Assembly (NCBI GenBank): GCA_005788585.1
Contig: SYBY01000280.1
Coordinates: forward strand, 1 to 6,777
Direction: 5' to 3'
Length of the DNA stretch: 6,777 nucleotides
From: Actinomycetota bacterium
GTDB taxonomy: Bacteria; Actinomycetota; Thermoleophilia; Solirubrobacterales; Solirubrobacteraceae
Positions 1 to 6,354 of this stretch are shown here, in pieces. A program made the position numbers and the translations under genes. A model generated the notes under the pieces. It saw only the letters and a program-made list of their open reading frames with translations. It did no database searches and had not been told where the DNA came from. The stretch's first letter is position 1. Each line of letters opens with the position of its first letter.

Positions 1-213
1 GACGTCGCCGACGATCTTGACGTCCTGCATGTCCTTGCCCTCGAGGCGGACCCCGAGGTCCTCGTCGATGATCTGCGCGAACTCGGCGAGGTCGAGGCTG
101 TCGACGTCGAGCTCCTCCAGCGACGCGTCGCGGGTGATCTCGGCCTCGGTCCCGAGTGCGGCGAGCGCCTCGAAGACCTTCTGCTCGACGGTGGTGGTGT
201 CGGTGCTGCTCAT
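1..213 (-). CDS. acpP: Acyl carrier protein, C-terminus cut by window edge
   Basis: Carries the growing acyl chain on a 4'-phosphopantetheine arm during cytoplasmic type II fatty-acid synthesis. The first 71 codons are visible. The attachment motif is LDVDSLDLAEF, with Ser39 in the D-S-L triplet as the predicted phosphopantetheine site. It is followed by the acidic helix IIDEDLGV and by KDMQDVKIVGDV, which matches the usual start of the last ACP helix. Family members are about 75-90 residues, so only a short tail is missing. The ATG at 213 has a GAGGA ribosome site 7 nt upstream. The gene lies 25 nt after fabH and is read in the same direction, as in actinobacterial fabD-fabH-acpP-fabF clusters. 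A dedicated polyketide-type ACP is possible, but the neighbours favour the housekeeping form. Confidence 0.93.
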   Translation of the reverse strand, partial: MSSTDTTTVEQKVFEALAALGTEAEITRDASLEELDVDSLDLAEFAQIIDEDLGVRLEGKDMQDVKIVGDV

Positions 214-220
214 GGGTTCT

Positions 221-225
221 TCCTC
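221..225 (-). promoter_or_regulatory. Ribosome binding site of acpP
   Basis: GAGGA on the minus strand, 7 nt before the acpP ATG at 213 and inside the 25-nt fabH/acpP gap. It supports this start and independent initiation on a shared transcript. Confidence 0.7.
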
Positions 226-238
226 GTTGTCTCGGTGG

Positions 239-1237
239 TCACCAGGTCACGACGCCCGCGCCCCACGTGAAGCCGGAGCCGACGGCCCCGAGCAGCACGC
301 GCGCGCCCGGCCGCAGCCGCCCGTCGCGGCGCGCCGCGTCGAGTGCCAGCGGCAGGCTGGCCGCAGAGGTGTTCCCGGCGTGGGCGATCGCGTCGACGAC
401 GCGGCCGGCGTCGATCCCCAGGCGCTCCGCGATCCCGGCGAGGATCCGGCGGTTGGCCTGGTGGTAGACGAAGAGGTCGATGTCGGCGAGCTCGAGGCCG
501 GCGCGCGCGACGACGTCGGCGGTCGCGGCGCTGAGGTTGGCGATCGCGCCGAGGAACGTGCCGTGGCCGTCCATCGCGATCGGGCCCTGGTGGCCCGGGA
601 TGCCGACGAGCCCGCCCTGGTCGCCGTCGCTGCGCACGAGCACCGGGCCGACGGCCCCGTCGCCGTCGGACGGGCCCAGGACGATCGCACCCGCGCCGTC
701 GCCGAACAGCGCGGCGGTGACCGGGTCGTCGTGGTCGAGGAAGCGGCTGAGTGCGTCGGCGCCGATGAGCAGCACGCGGTCGGCGCGGCCCGTCTCGATC
801 ATGGCCGCGGCCATCGGGAGCCCGGCGACGAACCCCGCGCAGGCAGCCCCCACGTCGCTGGCGCCGGCGTTGCGCGCGCCGATCCGCGCGGCGACCTGCG
901 GTGCGAGGTTGGGCAGCAGGTCGTCGCCCTGGGTGGTCGCCGCGATGATCACGTCGAGGTTCTCGGGCGCGACCCCGGCGTCGGCGAGCGCCGCGGTGGC
1001 CGCTTCGGCGGCGAGCGCCGTCATCGACTCCCCGGGCTGGAGACGCCGGCGGGTCTCGATGCCGGTCCGCCGTTCGATCCAGCCCGGCTCCTTGCCGATG
1101 CGCGCGGCGACCTCGTCGCTGGCGATCACCGTCGGCGGGAGCGCGGCGCCGAGCCCGAGCACCGCCGCCGTCCTCTGTCCTGCCGCAGGGAGTACGGCGA
1201 CGGCGGCGGTGCTGAGCGTGTCAGGCGACAAGGGCAT
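239..1237 (-). CDS. fabH: Beta-ketoacyl-ACP synthase III (FabH)
   Basis: Condenses an acyl-CoA primer with malonyl-ACP, the initiating step of type II fatty-acid synthesis. The 332-residue product carries the full thiolase-fold triad: Cys133 in GAACAGF, His259 in YHQANRR and Asn289 in HAGNTSAAS. The FGDGAGAIVLG block (residues 178-188) and GSGFTWGAG near the C-terminus are also typical. The ATG at 1237 was chosen because GGAGG lies 6 nt upstream; it overlaps the end of fabD by 17 nt, suggesting translational coupling. This start leaves about 20 residues before the usual first strand (TAAVLGLG), more than in the E. coli enzyme. A GTG at 1162 preceded by AGGA is an alternative, but it would clip that strand. 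Longer readings that start further inside fabD are unlikely. Primer preference (straight or branched) cannot be judged from sequence alone. Confidence 0.95.
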   Translation of the reverse strand: MPLSPDTLSTAAVAVLPAAGQRTAAVLGLGAALPPTVIASDEVAARIGKEPGWIERRTGIETRRRLQPGESMTALAAEAATAALADAGVAPENLDVIIAATTQGDDLLPNLAPQVAARIGARNAGASDVGAACAGFVAGLPMAAAMIETGRADRVLLIGADALSRFLDHDDPVTAALFGDGAGAIVLGPSDGDGAVGPVLVRSDGDQGGLVGIPGHQGPIAMDGHGTFLGAIANLSAATADVVARAGLELADIDLFVYHQANRRILAGIAERLGIDAGRVVDAIAHAGNTSAASLPLALDAARRDGRLRPGARVLLGAVGSGFTWGAGVVTW

Positions 1238-2090
1238 CGCCGACCTCCACGGTCTCGGCGTGCGGGAGCGTCCGGCGAACGAGCCCAGACAGCACGTCAC
1301 CGGGCCCGACGTCGATGAACCGCCGGACACCGCGGGCGTCGAGGACATCGAGCACCTCGCGCCAGCGGACCGGCGACGTGACGGCCAGCGCGAGCTGGGC
1401 GCGCACGTCGTGGAAGGGTCGGGCCGTCGCGCAGCACAGCACCGGCGCGCTGGGGCGTTGGACCGGAAGGTCGGCGAGCACGCCGCGCAGCCCGCGGGCG
1501 GCCTGGCGCATCAGCGGGGAGTGGAAGGCGCCGGCGACGTCGAGGCGCCGCGCCTTGATGCCCCGGGACTGCGCGAGCGGCTTGACGCCGGCGATCGCGC
1601 GCTCGGTCCCCGAGAGGACGACCTGCCCGGGCCCGTTGTCGTTCGCCACGACCGTGCCGGTGGCGGAGGCGAGCTCGGCCGCCGTCTCGGCGTCGGTGCG
1701 CAGGACGACCATGCCGCCGGCCTGCGCCTCGCCCATGAGCCGGCCACGCTCGACGACGACGTGCAACGCGTCCTCGGGCGTCAGCGCACCGGCGGCGGTG
1801 AGCGCCGTGATCTCGCCGAGCGAGTGCCCGGCGAACGCGACGACGTCCCCCGCGGGAGGGGCGCTCCAGTACCGCGCCAGGCTCGCCAGGAAGATGGCCG
1901 GCTGCGCGAAGCGCGTGCTCTCCGCCGCGCGGGGGAACGGGTCTTCCCCGACCAGGCTGATGCACCGTTCGAGCAGGGAGGGGGCATGAAGCTCGACGTG
2001 GCCACGCGCGCTTGCGTCGTGGCTGCCCTGGCCGGGGAAGAGGAGTGCGGTGTCGGCGGGTCGTGCGATGGCGGCGACGCTCGCGGGCAC
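1221..2090 (-). CDS. fabD: Malonyl-CoA:ACP transacylase (FabD)
   Basis: Transfers malonyl from CoA to the acyl carrier protein, supplying the extender for FabH and later condensing enzymes. In the 289-residue product the nucleophile is Ser90 in GHSLGE. The partner His190 is in AFHSPLM, the carboxylate-binding Arg is Arg115 in ERGRLMGEA, and the oxyanion Gln is Gln21 in FPGQGS. ANDNGPGQVVLSG (149-161) and DVGPGDVLSGL (260-270) are further family blocks. The usual Gln after GQGS is His24, and the stretch after it lacks the common 'GMG', giving a shortened N-terminal loop. The GTG start at 2090 has only a weak GGGG upstream, but no other start codon occurs in frame between it and the FPGQGS motif. 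It is first of the fabD-fabH-acpP set; its promoter should lie in 2091-2204. Confidence 0.94.
   Translation of the reverse strand: MPASVAAIARPADTALLFPGQGSHDASARGHVELHAPSLLERCISLVGEDPFPRAAESTRFAQPAIFLASLARYWSAPPAGDVVAFAGHSLGEITALTAAGALTPEDALHVVVERGRLMGEAQAGGMVVLRTDAETAAELASATGTVVANDNGPGQVVLSGTERAIAGVKPLAQSRGIKARRLDVAGAFHSPLMRQAARGLRGVLADLPVQRPSAPVLCCATARPFHDVRAQLALAVTSPVRWREVLDVLDARGVRRFIDVGPGDVLSGLVRRTLPHAETVEVGDALVA
1244..1248 (-). promoter_or_regulatory. Ribosome binding site of fabH
   Basis: GGAGG on the minus strand, 6 nt before the ATG at 1237 and inside the last codons of fabD. It decides the fabH start among several in-frame candidates. Confidence 0.75.
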
Positions 2091-2101
2091 GGCACCCCGG
2101 A

Positions 2102-2138
2102 TGTGACCTGACGCGTTGTCAGCCCCCCGACCGGGGGG
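2102..2138. promoter_or_regulatory. Paired dyads in fabD leader, candidate operator
   Basis: Two inverted repeats abut just upstream of the fabD GTG. CTGAC-gcgtt-GTCAG spans 2108-2122, and CCCCCC-gacc-GGGGGG spans 2123-2138. The first is preceded directly by a TGTGACC heptamer at 2102-2108 that recurs twice in the same intergenic region. Position next to a fatty-acid operon suggests a repressor site or a structured leader; neither the protein nor a transcription start can be named. No convincing -10/-35 pair for the fab operon was found in 2091-2204. Confidence 0.35.
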
Positions 2139-2160
2139 AGGATGGGCGACGGGTGGGGGG

Positions 2161-2201
2161 TGTGACCACGTTGCGAGCGGGTGGCTCGCACACTGGTCAC
2201 A
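2161..2201 (-). terminator. Strong hairpin after response-regulator gene
   Basis: On the minus strand the hairpin starts 3 nt after the regulator's TAG stop. The outer stem is 8 bp (TGTGACCA/TGGTCACA), then comes a 3x3 internal loop, a 6-bp inner stem (TGCGAG/CTCGCA) and a 7-nt loop. What follows is C-rich, not a T-tract, so this would be a U-less terminator of the kind proposed for high-GC actinobacteria. The position argues for ending the two-component transcript before fabD. Since TGTGACC also occurs at 2102-2108, an operator role is an alternative. Confidence 0.5.
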
Positions 2202-2204
2202 CCC

Positions 2205-2816
2205 CTACTCGATGAGTCCCAACCGCTGCGCGCGCTGGACCGCTTCGGCCCGGTTGCGCACGTCGAGCTTGCGGTACAGCGCGCTCGTGTGCTCCTTGAT
2301 GGTGTGCGGCGAGAGGTGGAGCTTGGCGGCGATCTCCCGGTTGGTCGCGCCCGAGCCGACGAGCTGCAGCACCTCGCGCTCGCGGGCGCTCAGGCCGATC
2401 GCGCCCACCGCCGCCTCGGCCTGCGGCGGGAAGACCGTGTGGCCGAGCCCGACCATCCGCACCGCGCGTGCGATGTCCGCCGCCGGCAGGTCCTTCGACA
2501 CGAACCCGGACGCGCCGGCGGCCTTCGCCGCGCTCGGCGAGATCCGTCCCGCGCCGCTGACGAGCAGGATCCGCACGCCGGGCCAGGCCTCGCGCAGCCG
2601 TTCGCAGATCTCCGCGCCGGACTCCTCGCCGAGGAAGAGATCGACGACGGCGACGTCGGGCTCGTAGCGCCGCGTGAGTTCCAGCGCCTCGGCCGCGCTG
2701 CGCGCGCTCACGCACCGCTCGACCCACGCCTGCTGGCCGAGCATCAGCCGGAAGCCCCAGTGCACGACCTCGTGGTCGTCGACGACGAGGACGGAGAGGG
2801 GACGGTCGTCAGCCAT
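2205..2816 (-). CDS. NarL/FixJ-family response regulator
   Basis: Cytoplasmic DNA-binding response regulator of 203 residues, the usual family length. The receiver domain covers about residues 7-122, with the acidic pocket at Asp13-Asp14 (VVDDHEVVH), predicted phosphoacceptor Asp59 (VAVVDLFLGE), switch Ser87 and conserved Lys108 (FVSKDL). The C-terminal LuxR-type helix-turn-helix covers about 141-200 (LSAREREVLQLV, TNREIAAKLHLSPHTIKEH). The ATG at 2816 overlaps the kinase stop by 8 nt with no clear ribosome site, so translation probably depends on coupling to the kinase. The upstream gene is almost certainly its cognate kinase. Targets cannot be read from the sequence; the repeated TGTGACC heptamers just downstream are a guess for a binding site. 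Confidence 0.93.
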   Translation of the reverse strand: MADDRPLSVLVVDDHEVVHWGFRLMLGQQAWVERCVSARSAAEALELTRRYEPDVAVVDLFLGEESGAEICERLREAWPGVRILLVSGAGRISPSAAKAAGASGFVSKDLPAADIARAVRMVGLGHTVFPPQAEAAVGAIGLSAREREVLQLVGSGATNREIAAKLHLSPHTIKEHTSALYRKLDVRNRAEAVQRAQRLGLIE

Positions 2817-3951
2817 CGGCGAGCGGCACCACGAGCCGCACCTGCCACCGGTCGTCGCCACGCGGGCCGAACTCCAGGACCCCGCCGTGCTGGAGCGCCT
2901 CGAACGCCGTGAGCCGCAGCCCGACCCCGGGCGTGTGGGGCGCCGCCACCGGGGTGACGCCGTCGTTCTCGACCTCGAGGACGAACGTGTCGTCGCCGCG
3001 CCGCGTGCGGACGGCGACGAAGGTCGGCGTCGCGTGGCGCCGCGCGTTGCGAACCGCCTCGGCGAGCACGGACTGCGCGAGCGCCGCGAGCTCGTCCGGG
3101 ACGTCCCCGGGCCCGCCTTCCTCCCGCCGCAGGTGGATGTCGGCGTGCGCGACGGCGAGCCGCTCCACCTCCGCGGTGAACGACGCGAGATTCGGCGGCG
3201 GCGTGATCGGGCCGAGCGGCCGCTGCAGCGCGGCACGCAGGTCGCCGAGCGCCTCCTGCACCTCGACCGCGCACCGCTGCCGTTCCTCCTCCCCCAGCGC
3301 GCCCTCGGCGCTGGACAGGACGAGCGACACGCCGAAGAGCCGCTGGATGACGCCGTCGTGAATTTCTCTCGCGAGGTCGATGCGCTGCTGGAGCTGGCGC
3401 GCCCACTCGGTCTGGCGGGTCGCGGCCCGCGCGGTCGCGGCGAGCGCGATCGCCTTGCCGAGGGTCCACAGCAGCTCGAGGTCCTCCTCGCCGACGGGCT
3501 CGGCCTCCAGCGCGCGGTCGACGAACATCACTCCGACCCAGTTGCCGGTCGCCGAGACGGGCACGCACAGGATGCGCCGGTCGCGGACGAGGTGTTGGAA
3601 CTCGGGCGGGACCTCGGGGATGAGCGTGTTGCCGTCGACCTGCTCGACGCGATCCTCCTCGAGTGCCCGCCGGGCGATCGGCGCGGTGTTCGCGTGCACG
3701 TAGACGTCGCGGAAGTCGTCGGTCTCCATGCCGTGGACACCGACGGCTCGCACACGCCGCAGGTCGGCGTCGTAGAGCAGCATGATCGCGCGGTCGAGCG
3801 ACGCGAGCTGACAGGTGCTCGCGCAGAGGCGGCCATAGAACGCGGAGGTCGGGGCCTCCTGCTCCATCTGGCCGAGGACCTCGGCGAACAGCTCGATGGC
3901 TTCGATGTGGCGGGGTCCGGAGGACGGCACGAGCCCGCCATCGTGCCTCAC
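2809..3951 (-). CDS. Soluble GAF-domain histidine kinase (HisKA_3 type)
   Basis: Sensor kinase that should phosphorylate the overlapping regulator. The order is a GAF-like sensor (about residues 17-175), then a dimerisation/phosphoacceptor helix of HisKA_3 type with His198 in AREIHDGVIQRLFG. A HATPase_c domain follows (about 290-378), with the N box EAVRNARRHA, a reduced G1 box VENDGV and the G2 box GVGLRL. There is no signal peptide or membrane segment, so it senses a cytoplasmic cue, perhaps a small molecule, redox state or gas bound by GAF; the ligand is not evident. The start is uncertain: GTG 3951 (380 aa) and GTG 3930 (373 aa) both fit and neither has a good ribosome site. An overlapping ATG at 3941 is in the wrong frame. 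The reading frame stays open further upstream, but that part overlaps the RTX gene and loses domain-like sequence. Confidence 0.9.
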   Translation of the reverse strand: MRHDGGLVPSSGPRHIEAIELFAEVLGQMEQEAPTSAFYGRLCASTCQLASLDRAIMLLYDADLRRVRAVGVHGMETDDFRDVYVHANTAPIARRALEEDRVEQVDGNTLIPEVPPEFQHLVRDRRILCVPVSATGNWVGVMFVDRALEAEPVGEEDLELLWTLGKAIALAATARAATRQTEWARQLQQRIDLAREIHDGVIQRLFGVSLVLSSAEGALGEEERQRCAVEVQEALGDLRAALQRPLGPITPPPNLASFTAEVERLAVAHADIHLRREEGGPGDVPDELAALAQSVLAEAVRNARRHATPTFVAVRTRRGDDTFVLEVENDGVTPVAAPHTPGVGLRLTAFEALQHGGVLEFGPRGDDRWQVRLVVPLADG

Positions 3952-3967
3952 GGACTGCCGTGCACGC

Positions 3968-4000
3968 GCCGGGCGCCCGGCCGCACCCCCCGATCGGGTG
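3968..4000. repeat. Two inverted repeats after RTX gene
   Basis: A perfect 14-bp palindrome GCCGGGCGCCCGGC lies at 3968-3981. A CACCC...GGGTG dyad (3984-4000) contains the palindrome CCCGATCGGG. They sit 8 nt past the RTX stop and before the kinase start. They could form a terminator without a T-tract or attenuate read-through into the kinase gene, though GC-rich palindromes also arise by chance in such DNA. Confidence 0.3.
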
Positions 4001-4007
4001 GTCGCCG

Positions 4008-6272
4008 TCAGCCCTTCGGTTTGCGTTTCGGCACGCAGGTCTTGTAGGTCCGCTTGGCCCGCAGCGTGCGCCCATCGGCCGTGGTCACGGTGATCTCGAC
4101 GGTGAATGACCCCTTCGGCAGCCCCGCGAGATTCACGCCGACGGTCCAGCGCCCGCCCGACCGCTTTGGAGTGAGCGTCCGCCGCACGGTCTTCCTCCCC
4201 GCCTTCAGCTTCACCTTCGCCGAGGTGAACGTGACCCCGGCGACCTGCTGGAGCGTGATGACGAAGATGCGACGGCTCACGCACTTGGCCTTGCCCGCGG
4301 TGGGCAGCTGGAGGGTGGCGGCGGGGAGCGCGGGCAGCGCGGCGGCCGGCGTCGACGCGCCCGGCGCCTGTGGTGCGGCGGCGGCCGGCGGATCGGCGGC
4401 CGGCGGATCACCACCCGCTGCAGGCGGGGTCGGTGGCGGTGGCGGCGTGGAGTCGCCGCCCTCGCACGCGATGAGGTCGTCGAGGCCAGCGTCGAACACG
4501 GTGGTGTCGGTGCCCGGTCCGCAGTCCAGCCGGTCCTTCTCGCCGTCGACCCCGCCGATGAGCGTGTCGTCGCCGCCCTTGGCCGTGATCGAGTCCGGCC
4601 CGGTGCCGCCGTCGAGGACGTCGGCGGCCTCGCCTCCGCTGATGAAGTCCTTGCCCGGCCCGCCCCGCAGCGTCGTGCCCGCCGACGACGTGGCGCTGAC
4701 GTTGTCGTCCCCGTCGCCGCCCTCAGCAACGCCGCCGGCCTGCTTGGAGTAGATGGCCACCATGTCCGGGCCGCCGCGTCCCTCGACGCGGTCGACGTTC
4801 GGAGGGACCACGCCGAACGAGACGTCGAACCCGCCGTGCAGGGTGTTGGCCCCGTCCGTCCCGAAGATGACATCGCTGAACTCCGAGCCGCTGACGTTCT
4901 CGAAGCCGCTCACGGTCTCGGTCTGCCCCGGGCTGATGAGCTGCGGCGTCGTGACCGCCAAGTCGAACGTCACGCCCGCGGTGAGGTAGCTGAAGCTGAT
5001 CGTGTCCGTCCCCGGGCCGCCGATGACGGTGTCATTGCCCCGGGCGGGGACGACATGGTCGTTGCCCGGCCCCATGTCGATGACGTCGTTGCCGATGTCG
5101 TTGGAGCCGATCTCCCCGTAGGCGCTGTCGTCGTCGCCCTCGCCGAAGATCGTGTCGTTGCCCTCGTTGCCGGTGAGGCTGTCGATCCCGTCACCGCCGT
5201 ACAGCGTGTCGTCGCCCTCGCCCCCGCTGAGGCTGTCGCCGCCGCCCATGCCGTTGATCGTGTCGCCCGCGTCAACACCGCCGAAGAAGTCTCCGCTGAG
5301 CGAGTTGGGCTCGTTGTTGCCGGTGATGGTGTCCGCACCCCGCCCGCCGGCGACGACCGGGACGTTGATGATCGTGTCCGTCCCGATGTCCGCACCGGTG
5401 GCGGTGTTGGTCATGAGGTTGACGTTCACCGGGTTCGTCGCCTCGTGATAGCTCACGTTCGGCGCGTTGAAGCCGGTCACGAGCGGCGTCGGCCCGATGA
5501 CCTGGTCGTCGCCGGGACCGGGGTTGAAGCCGGTGTCCGACGTGCCCCGCAGGGTGTCGGCCCCGGGCCCGCCGGTGAGCGTCGAGCTGGCGGAGACGTT
5601 CCCGTTCAGCGGCCCGCCGGTGACGGCGTCGCCCTGCAGGCTGAAGACGTCGTTGCCGCCCGAGCCGGGGTCCTGGCCGAAGATGCACGTCGTCGTGCTG
5701 CAGCCGACCCGCTGCGTGAACACGCTCGCGCCGGTCCCGGTGGCGAAGACGTCCAGGTCCTTCGTCGTCTCGTTTGCGTTGAGGTTCACGCCATTGACGC
5801 CCGCGGTGTAGTGGTCGTCCCCGGACGACCCGGTGACGCGGATCCGCACGCGACGCCCCGGATCGACGAACTCGATCTCGATCTCCGAGCCGTCGGCCTC
5901 GGCCGTGGCGCCGGGCGCCATGAGCCCGTTCTGCATGACGATGGCGAAGTCGTCCTTGGACTGCTCGTCGCCGCCGGGCGGCGTACCGATGATCCGGATG
6001 AGGTCGGTGTTGTCGACCGTCGCCGCGCCGCACGCCGTGTTCGCCGCCGTGCCGACGGAGATCTGCGCGTTGCCGGCCCCGAAGCGCTGAGCGGCGGGGA
6101 TCGCGAGGTTGCTGTAGGTCGTCGGCCACTTGTACGTGGCGGTCTTCGTCGCGGCGTCGTGCTCGCACTGCCCGGCGGCGGGCTCCGCCTGGGCAGGGGC
6201 GGCGGCCACGAGCAGGGCGGCGAGGACGGCGGCGGAAATGCGCGGCAGAAGCAGTCGCACCGTGAGCCGCAT
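4008..6272 (-). CDS. Secreted RTX (hemolysin-type Ca-binding repeat) protein
   Basis: Predicted extracellular calcium-binding repeat protein of 754 residues. Residues 1-29 are a Sec signal peptide (basic start, LLLP, hydrophobic core, cleavage after AQA). Residues 30-230 are an unrecognised region with Cys36, Cys81, Cys191 and Cys196; TGSSGDDHYTAG (147-158) looks like a degenerate repeat. RTX nonapeptides of GGxGxDxLx type occur at about 232-258, 308-425 and 498-600 (for example GGEGDDTLYGGDGIDSLTG). A Pro/Ala-rich linker spans about 609-658. A basic beta-rich domain follows at 660-754, bounded by Cys664 and Cys746. No catalytic motif, sortase signal or C-terminal type I secretion signal is visible, so Sec export with Ca-dependent folding outside is inferred. 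The ATG at 6272 is supported by the signal peptide; the longer reading to 6452 would overlap the divergent gene. A structural or adhesive role is possible but unproven. Confidence 0.88.
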   Translation of the reverse strand: MRLTVRLLLPRISAAVLAALLVAAAPAQAEPAAGQCEHDAATKTATYKWPTTYSNLAIPAAQRFGAGNAQISVGTAANTACGAATVDNTDLIRIIGTPPGGDEQSKDDFAIVMQNGLMAPGATAEADGSEIEIEFVDPGRRVRIRVTGSSGDDHYTAGVNGVNLNANETTKDLDVFATGTGASVFTQRVGCSTTTCIFGQDPGSGGNDVFSLQGDAVTGGPLNGNVSASSTLTGGPGADTLRGTSDTGFNPGPGDDQVIGPTPLVTGFNAPNVSYHEATNPVNVNLMTNTATGADIGTDTIINVPVVAGGRGADTITGNNEPNSLSGDFFGGVDAGDTINGMGGGDSLSGGEGDDTLYGGDGIDSLTGNEGNDTIFGEGDDDSAYGEIGSNDIGNDVIDMGPGNDHVVPARGNDTVIGGPGTDTISFSYLTAGVTFDLAVTTPQLISPGQTETVSGFENVSGSEFSDVIFGTDGANTLHGGFDVSFGVVPPNVDRVEGRGGPDMVAIYSKQAGGVAEGGDGDDNVSATSSAGTTLRGGPGKDFISGGEAADVLDGGTGPDSITAKGGDDTLIGGVDGEKDRLDCGPGTDTTVFDAGLDDLIACEGGDSTPPPPPTPPAAGGDPPAADPPAAAAPQAPGASTPAAALPALPAATLQLPTAGKAKCVSRRIFVITLQQVAGVTFTSAKVKLKAGRKTVRRTLTPKRSGGRWTVGVNLAGLPKGSFTVEITVTTADGRTLRAKRTYKTCVPKRKPKG
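4380..4409. repeat. 15-bp perfect tandem duplication in linker
   Basis: Two exact copies of GGCGGCCGGCGGATC (4380-4394 and 4395-4409). They are in frame within the Pro/Ala linker of the RTX protein and double an Asp-Pro-Pro-Ala-Ala unit. Probably slippage in a low-complexity spacer. Confidence 0.8.
4998..5351 (-). repeat. Main RTX nonapeptide block
   Basis: This DNA encodes residues 308-425 of the secreted protein, its densest run of glycine/aspartate repeats: AGGRGADTITG, GGGDSLSGGEGDDTLYGG, GNEGNDTIFGEGDDD, GPGNDHVV, RGNDTVIGGPGTDTISF. Such blocks form parallel beta-rolls with Ca bound in the GGxGxD turns. An Asn/Asp/Ile-rich unit (GSNDIGNDVIDM, 389-400) departs from consensus. The repeats are divergent at DNA level, so recent unit duplication is not evident. 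Confidence 0.85.
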
Positions 6273-6308
6273 TGTCCCAGAAAACCGCCGATCGCGCCCG
6301 GAACCAAG

Positions 6309-6324
6309 TACGCGAATCTGCGTA
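6309..6324. promoter_or_regulatory. Dyad between divergent genes, candidate operator
   Basis: TACGC-GAATCT-GCGTA is a 16-bp dyad with perfect 5-bp arms. It lies in the 82-bp gap between the RTX gene and the divergent SDR-type gene, 16 bp upstream of the candidate -10 box at 6341. It would be placed to affect either promoter. No regulator can be named. Confidence 0.3.
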
Positions 6325-6340
6325 TCCGGCGGTGCGCCTC

Positions 6341-6346
6341 TACCCT
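6341..6346 (+). promoter_or_regulatory. Candidate -10 box for leaderless transcript
   Basis: TACCCT fits the actinobacterial TANNNT -10 pattern and ends 8 nt before the GTG at 6355. A transcript from it would begin at or within a few bases of the start codon. No Shine-Dalgarno sequence precedes the GTG, which fits a leaderless mRNA. No good -35 hexamer is visible at 16-18 nt. Confidence 0.5.
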
Positions 6347-6354
6347 GGTTGATC

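Noticed and set aside
480..2111. Long plus-strand open frame opposite fabH and fabD
   Set aside because: It lies antisense to two genes with complete catalytic motifs; Arg/Ala/Asp-rich low-information sequence is typical of shadow frames in high-GC DNA.
2161..2201. CRP-type operator (TGTGA...TCACA)
   Set aside because: The half-sites are 31 bp apart instead of 6 bp, so the classical CRP geometry is absent; hairpin or other operator is more likely.
2674..4047. Plus-strand open frame of 457 codons opposite the two-component genes
   Set aside because: No domain-like blocks; the minus strand encodes clear kinase and receiver motifs there.
4009..4284. Upstream extension of the kinase frame to 4284
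   Set aside because: Overlaps the RTX C-terminal domain in another frame, and the translated part is His/Arg/Gly-rich without structure.
4458..5351. CRISPR-like or DNA-level repeat array
   Set aside because: The periodicity comes from RTX nonapeptide coding; repeats diverge in nucleotide sequence and have no spacers.
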